Shown piece after piece: positions 55,373 to 62,991 of a stretch of 64,000 nucleotides of DNA. The notes below the pieces were generated by a model, which saw only the letters and a program-made list of their open reading frames with translations, did no database searches and had not been told where the DNA came from. The translations under genes and the position numbers were made by a program. How positions within the stretch are numbered: the first letter of the stretch is position 1; each line of letters starts with the position of its first letter. Source of the stretch: G963664115 sp965216035 (GTDB taxonomy: Bacteria > Acidobacteriota > Terriglobia > 20CM-2-55-15); NCBI GenBank assembly GCA_965216035.1, contig CBDCFM010000016.1:248001-312000 (forward strand), written 5' to 3'.

Positions 55373-55854
55373 GATTCAGCGTCCCTCAGTTTCAAAGATC
55401 AAGTTGACCTTCCCCCAATTACATAAATCCGCCCGGTACCGTCAAGTTAAGGCCAATCCGTCAATGTGAAATCTCGCTGTAGGGAGTCCTACAGATGGAA
55501 GAGTAGGGGGTGTTTCAGGGATGTGACTGTTTGATTGACCTCAAGTCCCTTCCCTCGTAGTATTTAGCCAGATTTTCTCAGTCCCCTAGCGGCACGCGAA
55601 AAAGACGGATTCTGGCAGCACAAGTCGGCCGCTATGAAATCTCGATGCTCCTTGTCACGGACGGAACACCTCTTCGGTTCATGTCGTCGATCCCATGCCC
55701 CCTGGCGCGATGCGCCGGAATCATCACATATCCACACCTGCTTCCCTGCCCAGAGGCTTCTTATTTCGCCTATGCGCTTGACTTCGATTGTAGGCCCTCT
55801 GATAATCGCGCCAATACTTAAGTAAATAATGGTTCTCCCATTGGAGGTTGAGCA
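55373..55854 (+). other. Kinase leader and very short start remnant before the second propeller locus
   Basis: TTGACC (55,535-55,540), 17-bp spacer and TAGTAT (55,558-55,563) form the variant leader promoter. From about 55,606 the bases match a kinase start (ATTCTGGCA.CA.AAGTCGGCCGCTATGAAATCTC) for some 13 codons, with the ATG mutated. Nothing else is recognisable. Confidence 0.55.
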
Positions 55855-57069
55855 ATGGCCAAAACTTTTCGCGACGGGAAATGTTGGCGACTTCAGTTCG
55901 TCTTAGCGGGATTGATCGTCTGGGTGGCTCAAGCCGTTCTAATCGATAGCGGCGACATTGCCGGGGTTGCTTCTGCGGCCGTGCCGGCCGTGCAGGGCCA
56001 GGAGGACAGAACGCCGGTGGTGATTGAGCGACCTCCGCTGCGTTTCATCCGAGATCCGAATCCTGCGTTCAGCGCCGTGGCCGTCAATTCCGAAAGCAAC
56101 ATGCTAGTGGTCACGGACGAGAATTTGTTTCAGATCCTGGAGTATGACAGTCGCGAAGATACGCCGCCTCAAGCCCGTTTCACAGAACCCCGACGCGTCA
56201 TTTCGGGAACCAACACAAAAGCCGAAATGATGTGTGGGGTCTACATTGACCCGGTGACCCTGGACATCTATGTCCTCAATAATGATACCCAGGACTGGCT
56301 GCCGGTTTTTTCGACAGACGCCCGGGGCAACGTCGCGCCGGATCGGTTCCTGGCAAGCATTCGTGGATTCTCCGTTGCCGCGGACGAAGAACGGCAGGAG
56401 TTGTTCGTCGTGAATCAGAGCGGTTACGTGCATGTGTTCCGCAAGCAGGCCGAAGGTGAAGAACAACCACTTCGGACTCTCGAAGGACCGGATACGCAAC
56501 TGGAAGATCCGCACGGGATTGCCCTGGACACGACAAACAATCTCATGTACGTGAGTAATTTCGGCAATGCTCAGAACCTGAATCCGGAGACCGGTGAAAC
56601 CTATGGCAGCTTTGAGCTGCCATCGATCACCGTGTATCCCCTGAACGCTTCAGGAAATATTGCACCTCTTCGGACTATCGAAGGACCTCGAACGTTAATG
56701 AATTGGCCTTCACACATGGCACTGCACAATGAAAGGCAGGAACTGTTTGTGGCCAATGACGCCGACAGCTCTATACTGATATTCAACGCCTCGGACGAAG
56801 GCGATGTGGCTCCGATCCGCGTCATCGCGGGACCCAATACTGGAATCCAACATCCTCCTGGTATTGCGCTGGATCAACGACTGGACGAGTTGTTTGTGGC
56901 GAGCATGGGAACCCCCTCGGTGACGGTTTTCCCGGTGACGGCCAACGGGGATGTCGAACCCATTAGAACGATTCGAGGAGCGCCAGTAGGGACGGAGAGC
57001 CTCATGATCGGCAATCCCGGAGCCGTTGGCTACGACAGCAGACGGGGAGAGATCCTGGTGCCCAACTGA
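55855..57069 (+). CDS. Exported beta-propeller (NHL/YncE-like) protein, first half, copy 2
   Basis: 404 codons from ATG 55,855 with a strong GGAGG site. Signal or anchor segment LQFVLAGLIVWVAQAVLI. It shares motif order with copy 1: EDRTPVVIERPPLRFIRDPN, ENLFQILEY, AEMMCGVYIDP, EDPHGIALDT, NWPSHMA, ELFVAND, VTVFPVTANGDVEPIR, MIGNPGAVGYD. It ends in TGA at 57,067-57,069 at the same codon as copy 1. Lower in G+C than copy 1, so the copies may have different origins. Confidence 0.8.
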   Translation: MAKTFRDGKCWRLQFVLAGLIVWVAQAVLIDSGDIAGVASAAVPAVQGQEDRTPVVIERPPLRFIRDPNPAFSAVAVNSESNMLVVTDENLFQILEYDSREDTPPQARFTEPRRVISGTNTKAEMMCGVYIDPVTLDIYVLNNDTQDWLPVFSTDARGNVAPDRFLASIRGFSVAADEERQELFVVNQSGYVHVFRKQAEGEEQPLRTLEGPDTQLEDPHGIALDTTNNLMYVSNFGNAQNLNPETGETYGSFELPSITVYPLNASGNIAPLRTIEGPRTLMNWPSHMALHNERQELFVANDADSSILIFNASDEGDVAPIRVIAGPNTGIQHPPGIALDQRLDELFVASMGTPSVTVFPVTANGDVEPIRTIRGAPVGTESLMIGNPGAVGYDSRRGEILVPN

Positions 57070-57918
57070 GTGGCCCACCCGCAAATTGCGGCGTTCGCCA
57101 GGTTGGCGGACGGAGGAGAAACACCGGTCCGAACACTCTATGGACAGGCCAGCAGGCTGTCCCGCACCATGCATGACGTACGCTACGACGCGGTCAACGA
57201 TGAAATCGTTGTACCGGTCCCATATGCAGAGGCCATACTGACGTTCGCCGGAGGAGCCGATGGACAGGCGTCGCCTATTCGCACTATCCAGGGCCCCAAT
57301 ACCGGTGGGATCGGCAGCCGGATAGACGTGGACAACATTCACGATGAGATTTTCACCTATACCAACAACAGTATTAAGGTCTATCCGCGCGAAGCCAACG
57401 GTGACGTTGCACCGATTCGAGTGCTCACGGGTCCGGACACCGGGTTGAGGAGACTTCATGGTCTTGCCGTGGATCCGATCAACGATATTCTGGTCGTCGG
57501 AACACAGAGCAGCTTCGGAACCTATGAGGCCAGCATAGGGCGAAGTGACTCAGAGACAGGCGCAATCCTGGTGTTTAACCGGACGGACGAAGGAAATACA
57601 GAGCCACGGGCTGTTATCCGCGGTCCGAGGTCGGAAATTATACGGATCAACCAGATGCAGACCTATCCCCAGCGGAGGCTGATCATTGCCGCGATGCCAG
57701 GGATTCAAGATCAAATGGAACCGGAGGAAGCGTTTATAGGCGTCTGGAGTTACGATGATAACGGGGATGTTCCTCCGATTTGGAAAATCCCTGTGGGCCC
57801 TACAACCCAGCTCAAGAAGCCTTTCGGAGTGGTTCTGAACCCGGACGATCAGGAAGTGATCGTCTCCGACATGCGCAATCAGGGTGTTCTGGTGTTTTCA
57901 GTACCTGAGATCTTCTGA
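57070..57918 (+). CDS. Beta-propeller (NHL/YncE-like) ORF, second half, copy 2
   Basis: 282 codons in the same frame as the first half, beginning GTG GCC CAC CCG right after TGA. It stays open for its whole length and ends NQGVLVFSVPEIF like copy 1. There is no signal peptide and no ribosome site before the GTG. Independent translation is possible only by reinitiation at the stop. Confidence 0.75.
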   Translation: MAHPQIAAFARLADGGETPVRTLYGQASRLSRTMHDVRYDAVNDEIVVPVPYAEAILTFAGGADGQASPIRTIQGPNTGGIGSRIDVDNIHDEIFTYTNNSIKVYPREANGDVAPIRVLTGPDTGLRRLHGLAVDPINDILVVGTQSSFGTYEASIGRSDSETGAILVFNRTDEGNTEPRAVIRGPRSEIIRINQMQTYPQRRLIIAAMPGIQDQMEPEEAFIGVWSYDDNGDVPPIWKIPVGPTTQLKKPFGVVLNPDDQEVIVSDMRNQGVLVFSVPEIF

Positions 57919-57995
57919 GAACCGATATTCCTTAAGCCGGTGGGCGGATCCGGATACTGGAGGAACAGCAGTCATTCCAGAGGACGCTCACCGGC

Positions 57996-58435
57996 AGGTG
58001 TGGAGGATAGCGAAGAAGCCGATCTGGGCGCCGAGCCTCTTCGGAATGGCAGCGACCTCGATAACAGTGTCGGGGACGAAACGAAACAGCAGGTTGTAGA
58101 GTGGGACCGGCTTGGCCCGGATCAAGGAATTGAGTTTAAGCGGGAGCGTGAACACCAGATAGAAGTACGGCGTGGGGAGCAGTTCAGCTTCGCGTGCCGC
58201 CCGCCGGCGTTGACGGGCTTGCGCCTGGCACTTTGGACAATGGCGGTCCCGGCAGGAATTGTAGGATAGGCCCCAGCCTTTGCCGCATCCGGTACAGGTA
58301 TCGATGTGGCCGCCCAGGGCAGCGGGTGATCGCCCGGATGACCTTGTGTAGTTGGAAGCTGACCCGATGCCATCGGAGAAACCCGGCAGCGGCGGTCCGG
58401 AAAACATCGGTCAGTTCCACATCAGGTTGAGTCAT
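57996..58435 (-). pseudogene. IS91-family transposase N-terminal fragment
   Basis: Starts at ATG 58,435 (MTQPDVELTDVFRTAAAGFL), then a frameshift near 58,315 leads to the zinc-binding segment GGHIDTCTGCGKGWGLSYNSCRDRHCPKC and LLPTPYFYLVFTLP. It stops at about RLGAQIGFFAILHTC. The catalytic Tyr/His part and the rest of the element are missing. Confidence 0.82.
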
Positions 58436-58728
58436 GATGGCTGATCCCAGTGCAGTCAACATCCGGACCATTGCAGATCACCTTACATCGAGCCACCCAG
58501 TGCGGGATATCTACGCGTAGTGGCCGTAGGCCGCTACCGTTCACATCCGGTTCCCGGACAGTGAGCCTCTGAACACGGGATTCTCCCGAAACACGACCGA
58601 ACCTCACCCCGCGACAATCCACATGACTGTAATGTCCCAAACCGGACATCTGACAACTGCCCTAAATAGGCCGTTTGTCATTGTCCACGAGGGTCGTATC
58701 TCAGGCCCTGACCTTGTGATTGCCTAGA
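58436..58728. other. Intergenic stretch before IS256 copy 4
   Basis: No gene or kinase signature recognised, apart from a short ATGACTGTAATGTCCC resembling part of the kinase leader near 58,622. Confidence 0.35.
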
Positions 58729-58737
58729 ACTCCGACC

Positions 58738-60123
58738 GAGTTATAACCGAATCTGGTGTTTGAGGGATTGAAGAAAAGCGGCGTATCTGGTTGATTTGTT
58801 GTTTACGAGACTTCAAAGCAACCAAAGGAGATACGCCACTATGAGTAAGAGTATCGTTATTGAACTGGAAGATCGAGAAGCGATTGCAGACCCAGTGACC
58901 GACCTGCTACGAACGGGGGCGCAACAGCTGATCCAACGCGCTGTGGAAGCCGAACTGTCCGAACTGCTATCCCAGCACGGCGATCGGCGAACCGAGACGG
59001 GCAAGGCTGGAGTGGTGCGCAACGGTTATCTGCCTGAACGCGAGCTGCAGACTGGCCTGGGTCCGGTAACGGTGCAAATCCCGAAGGTGCGCGCCAAGAT
59101 GGGCGAAGCTGTGACGTTCCGCTCGGCCCTGGTACCCCCCTACATTCGGAAGACGCAGTCGATGGAAGCCGCCGTGCCGTGGTTGTATTTGAAAGGCGTC
59201 TCCAGCGGCGAGATGGGTGAGGCCCTGAAAGTTCTTGTCGGTCCGAAGGCGCAGGGCCTGTCAGCGAACACGGTATCGCGCTTGAAACAGGTCTGGGCTG
59301 AAGAGTACCGCATCGGGTGCGACCAGCGTTTGGACGCCGACCGCTGGGTCTATGTCTGGGCCGACGGTATCTACAGCGGACTTCGAGCCGAACAAACCAA
59401 GTTGTGTGCGTTGGTCGTAATCGGCGTGAATGAACGCGGAGAGAAGCGTTTTCTGGCGATCGAAGACGGTGTACGGGAATCGACACAGAGTTGGCGTGAG
59501 GTCTTGTTGAAGCTGAAGTCCCGAGGGATGAATATTCCGAAGTTGGCCATCGGTGACGGGGCGATGGGGTTCTGGGCCGCACTGGAGGAAATCTATCCCC
59601 AGACACGCCAACAACGCTGCTGGATGCACAAGACCATGAATGTGCTCAACTGCTTACCCAAGTCGGTCCAGGCGAAAGCGAAACAGGCACTGCACGCGAT
59701 CTGGAAGGCCGAGACACTGGCAGACGCCGAGAAGGCATTCGATCTGTTCATTGAAACCTATGAGCCGAAGTATCCGAAAGCCACTGTCTGCCTGCAGAAA
59801 GACAGAGAAGAACTGCTGGCCTTTTACGGCTTTCCGGCCAAGCACTGGCAGAGCATCCGAACGACCAATCCCATTGAATCGACCTTTGCCACCATTCGAC
59901 ACCGAACCAAGCGATCCAGAGGCTGCCTGACACGGGATGGAATGCTGCACATGATGTTCAAGCTGGGTCAGTGCGCTGAGAAGAACTGGCGACGATTACG
60001 AGGATTCGATGATCTGGTCAAGGTGACTACTGGAGTGAAATTCAACGATGGAATCGAAGTGACAAAGCTCGATCAGACCGCCGCTTGAATCAATCTCCTA
60101 AACACCACTTTTGACAATAACTC
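58738..60123 (+). mobile_element. IS256-family element, complete copy 4
   Basis: 1,386 bp, inverted repeats beginning GAGTTAT, and a perfect 9-bp duplication ACTCCGACC (58,729-58,737 and 60,124-60,132). The intact transposase and duplication indicate a recent simple insertion. This copy defines the element's borders for the others. Confidence 0.96.
58841..60088 (+). CDS. IS256-family (Mutator-type) transposase
   Basis: 415 aa from MSKSIVIELED, with WADGIYS, AIGDGAMGFW and NPIESTFATIRHRTK as catalytic regions. It differs from the others at single positions (for example SANTVSRL and LTRDGML). Confidence 0.96.
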   Translation: MSKSIVIELEDREAIADPVTDLLRTGAQQLIQRAVEAELSELLSQHGDRRTETGKAGVVRNGYLPERELQTGLGPVTVQIPKVRAKMGEAVTFRSALVPPYIRKTQSMEAAVPWLYLKGVSSGEMGEALKVLVGPKAQGLSANTVSRLKQVWAEEYRIGCDQRLDADRWVYVWADGIYSGLRAEQTKLCALVVIGVNERGEKRFLAIEDGVRESTQSWREVLLKLKSRGMNIPKLAIGDGAMGFWAALEEIYPQTRQQRCWMHKTMNVLNCLPKSVQAKAKQALHAIWKAETLADAEKAFDLFIETYEPKYPKATVCLQKDREELLAFYGFPAKHWQSIRTTNPIESTFATIRHRTKRSRGCLTRDGMLHMMFKLGQCAEKNWRRLRGFDDLVKVTTGVKFNDGIEVTKLDQTAA

Positions 60124-60185
60124 ACTCCGACCTTTAGTATCGTTTATCCAGTTTTCGGCAGTTCACTGTGCTGCACACCAAAACA

Positions 60186-60255
60186 ATGGAGCGTGGCACC
60201 GCAATCGGCCCCTACGAGATCATTTCTCCGTTTGGTTGAGGCGGCGTGGGAGAAG
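60186..60255 (+). pseudogene. Kinase start remnant, about 24 codons
   Basis: ATG 60,186: MERGTAIGPYEIISPFG, TGA, GGVGEV, then a break. The Lys codon of the glycine loop has become TGA. A stretch resembling the repeat at 62,752 follows (GCGGACAAGCGG, GCCGACGACTAGGGCTGC). Confidence 0.75.
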
Positions 60256-60354
60256 TGGCGGACAAGCGGCTCGAGCTTGAGCCGACGACTAGGGCTGCAG
60301 TGCGAAGGTCAGAGTAGGGGTGTGCCGGGCGGGGGCCTGGCGGAGGGTGTGACC

Positions 60355-61296
60355 ATGAATCGCGTAACGTTCCTTCGGTACCTGTTGATTGTCGGCTGCC
60401 TCCAGGTCGCGTCGAGCGCGACGGGTCAGCGTGGTCCTGCGCCAGACCCGCTAGTGAGGGAGGACGCGACGGTCAAGCTCGCGGAGCACACGTACGTGAT
60501 TCCAGACTTCAACGTTCGGATGGTCCCGAACGTGGGCATCGTCGTTGGTTCCCGCGCAACGCTGGTGATCGATCCTGGGCTCGGGAGACGCAACGGCGAG
60601 ACGGTCCTGCGCGAGGTTGCCAAGATCAGCCAGAACGCCGACATCTACATCGCGTCCACGCACTTTCATGCTGAGCACACGACGGGGTATCTGGGTTTTC
60701 CCGCCACGGCGCAATATGTGAACTCGGTGGTCCAGGAGGCCGAATTCGCCGAGGGCGGCGCGGCCCAGATACAGAGGTTCGCCAGCCGGTCGCCGATGAC
60801 GGCGGAGTTGCTGGCCGGAGCTACGGGGCGCACTGCGGACATCACGTTCGACCGTAACTACGTGCTGGACCTGGGCGGCGTCCAGGTGCGCTTCCTGGTG
60901 GTCGGCCCGACGCACACGCGTGGCGATACCGGGATCTTTGTGGAAGGCGATGGCGTCCTGTTCTCCGGTGATGTCGTAATGAACAACTCGTTCCTCGCGG
61001 CAGGGCAGGTGGCGAGCATGACGGCGTGGCTGGCGGCGTTCGACGCGTTCGACGCATTGCGTCCCACAACGATCGTTCCGGCGCACGGAGCGGTGGGCGA
61101 GGGGGCGATCATCGCCACGAACCGGGCGATCATGCTGGGCGTGCAGACCCGCGCGCGCGAGCTGAAGGCAGAGGGCCGTTCGGCGGACGACACGGCGACG
61201 GCGATACAGACGGAGTTCCAGGCTCAGCACCCGGACTGGCCCCGCGGAAACGGCCTTGCCGCGGCTGCCCGCGCCGCGTACGCCGAAGCGCCATAA
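60355..61296 (+). CDS. Secreted metallo-beta-lactamase-fold hydrolase
   Basis: 313 aa from ATG 60,355, preceded by GGAGGGTG. Signal peptide LRYLLIVGCLQVASSATGQ. MBL motif STHFHAEHTTG has Glu where Asp is normal (HxHxEH); the other ligands are visible in VGPTHTRGD, LFSGDVVMN and VPAHGAVG. Probably a periplasmic zinc hydrolase of unknown substrate. It follows a kinase start remnant. It is visibly richer in G+C than the flanks. Confidence 0.85.
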   Translation: MNRVTFLRYLLIVGCLQVASSATGQRGPAPDPLVREDATVKLAEHTYVIPDFNVRMVPNVGIVVGSRATLVIDPGLGRRNGETVLREVAKISQNADIYIASTHFHAEHTTGYLGFPATAQYVNSVVQEAEFAEGGAAQIQRFASRSPMTAELLAGATGRTADITFDRNYVLDLGGVQVRFLVVGPTHTRGDTGIFVEGDGVLFSGDVVMNNSFLAAGQVASMTAWLAAFDAFDALRPTTIVPAHGAVGEGAIIATNRAIMLGVQTRARELKAEGRSADDTATAIQTEFQAQHPDWPRGNGLAAAARAAYAEAP

Positions 61297-61792
61297 CGAA
61301 CCTCCGCTTCGGTACACTGTTCTCAGCGTGCTAGGCGCTGCGCTGGCCGACTGTAAAGATCGAACCCGGCGCAAACCTCCAAATAGCTCTAAGCAAGATT
61401 GTGTCAATTTCACTTGCCTGTGTGGTCGCCTACACTTCCATGTGACTGTCTCATTGACCTCAAATCCTTTCCCTCGTAGTATTTAGCCAGATTTTCACAG
61501 TTCTCTTAGCGACACGTCAAAAAATGGAATCTGGCACGCAACTCCGCCTAAGCTGCCACGACTTGAAAGGGGAGACCGTTTGCAAAACATTTGAACAGAA
61601 AATGACCATGTAAGACTTTTAACATTGGCACGTGGCTTGAATCACGGGAGTCCGATTCGTTTGCTGTGCGGCACGAAACGCCGGACACTGTGAAGTAGAC
61701 CAAGGGGATTGAAGGTGACGTGGCGGTCCTGAGCACTGGGAGAGCGGCACAAGAGGTAACTGAGCCTTATTCTGCTGGGAGAGACATAAGAT
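61297..61792 (+). other. Kinase spacer, leader promoter and 8-codon start remnant
   Basis: GTGGTCGCCTACACTTCCATGTGACTGT, TTGACC (61,454-61,459), 17-bp spacer, TAGTAT (61,477-61,482). ATG 61,524 opens MESGTQLR, then homology ends: the shortest start remnant. The DinB-like gene starts 245 bp further. No other gene in between. Confidence 0.6.
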
Positions 61793-62365
61793 ATGAAGAC
61801 TGTCGTGGAATCCATCGAGACAGTGTGTCGGCGCTACAAGTCGTTAGCTGATGCCGCGATGGCTCAATTGGACGAGACTGAACTGAGCAAGCCGGGTCCC
61901 AGCAGCGGCAACTCTGTCGCAGTGATCGTGTGGCACATCGCTGGCAACCTCACTTCTCGCTTCACAGACTTTCTAACAACGGACGGTCACAAACCGTGGC
62001 GGGACCGCGAAGATGAGTTTGCAGCGAGAACACCCACGCGCCAAGAGCTAACCAACCGTTGGGAACGCGGGTGGGACACACTCTTTGATTCGCTTTCGCA
62101 CCTGACCGATAATCATTTGCAGCAAACGGTAGTAATCAGAGGAAAAGAGCTGCAAGTCAACGAGGCATTGCATCGATCACTCGGGCACATGAGCTACCAC
62201 GTCGGTCAGATCGTATACCTTGCGAAGGCATTAAAGGGCGAGAAATGGCGATACCTGAGCATCCCTCCGGGTGAGTCGGAATCCTACAATCGGGACCCCA
62301 CCCTCGAACGTGCTGAATCTCGCGCCACTCGATTGAAGGGTTCCACGGAGAAGAAATCCACCTGA
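61793..62365 (+). CDS. DinB-superfamily (DUF1572-like) protein
   Basis: 190-aa four-helix-bundle protein with metal-site histidines in VIVWHIAGNLTSRF and LGHMSYHVGQIVYLAKAL, typical of DinB/DUF1572 (bacillithiol- or mycothiol-transferase-like fold). Cytoplasmic. A GGGAGAG site precedes ATG 61,793. The thiol cofactor, if any, cannot be told from sequence. It stands after a kinase start remnant. Confidence 0.85.
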   Translation: MKTVVESIETVCRRYKSLADAAMAQLDETELSKPGPSSGNSVAVIVWHIAGNLTSRFTDFLTTDGHKPWRDREDEFAARTPTRQELTNRWERGWDTLFDSLSHLTDNHLQQTVVIRGKELQVNEALHRSLGHMSYHVGQIVYLAKALKGEKWRYLSIPPGESESYNRDPTLERAESRATRLKGSTEKKST

Positions 62366-62519
62366 GTTGAGCCGGGCGCGCTGATGATAGACAGTCGTGG
62401 TTGGCCCGAATGCACTTGCCGTGAGCCATCGCCGGAAAACCTCCTCCAAATTCCATAACTGGCACTCGAGAAATTCCAGATGCCTGCGTAGTCGCCAATC
62501 CGGAAATGTGCCGTTTTGA

Positions 62520-62548
62520 TCGACCCCAGATCCCGCCCGTAGTCTTAT
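62520..62548 (+). promoter_or_regulatory. Kinase-leader promoter (leaderless type)
   Basis: TCGACC (62,520-62,525), 17-bp spacer, TCTTAT (62,543-62,548), ATG at 62,556. The -35 box is changed by one base compared with the others. Confidence 0.55.
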
Positions 62549-62555
62549 TCATCCG

Positions 62556-62757
62556 ATGGAATCCGGCACGAAACTCTCCCACTACGAGATCCTTTCACCG
62601 CCTGGCAGGTGTGGAATGGGAGAGGTCTACCGTGCCAACGATACCAACCTGAATCGTCAGGTTGCGATCAAGGTGCTCCCGGCTGAGTTCGACCAAAACA
62701 CCGAACGACTGGCTCGGTTTGAGCGCGAGGCCAAGACCCTGGGCGGACAAGCGGTAT
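62556..62757 (+). pseudogene. Kinase start remnant, about 63 codons
   Basis: MESGTKLSHYEILSPPGRCGMGEVYRAND, VAIKVLPAEFDQ, ARFEREAKTL, then GGQAV and stop. The glycine loop has Lys-Gly changed to Arg-Cys. No gene follows before the second IS21 copy, which may have displaced or removed what was there. Confidence 0.82.
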
Positions 62758-62855
62758 AGGTAGGGGCCGACAACTATGGCGGCGCTGACAATGCCGTAGT
62801 AAGGGTTGTTATGCAAACCCGAGCACGGCAGCAGGCGGTCGCGCTCTCGTCGGCC
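62752..62855 (+). repeat. Diverged repeat with hairpin potential (copy 2)
   Basis: GGCGGACAAGCGG, CCGACAACTATGGCGGCGCTGAC, ATGCCGTA and GGTTGTTATGC. TATGGC and GCCGTA can nearly pair, as can ACAAC and GTTGT. Related to 41,090-41,190. It begins exactly where the kinase homology ends. Confidence 0.5.
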
Positions 62856-62991
62856 ATATCGTTTACGGCGATTTCTTTGTCCATGCGATAATAGTGCCAT
62901 TGCACTTGCCGCATCCTACCATTTGGGAAACAGGGTTCGTGGCCAACCAGCGACGGACTTTTTTGGCAGATTTACCCATTCCGCTAGCTGC

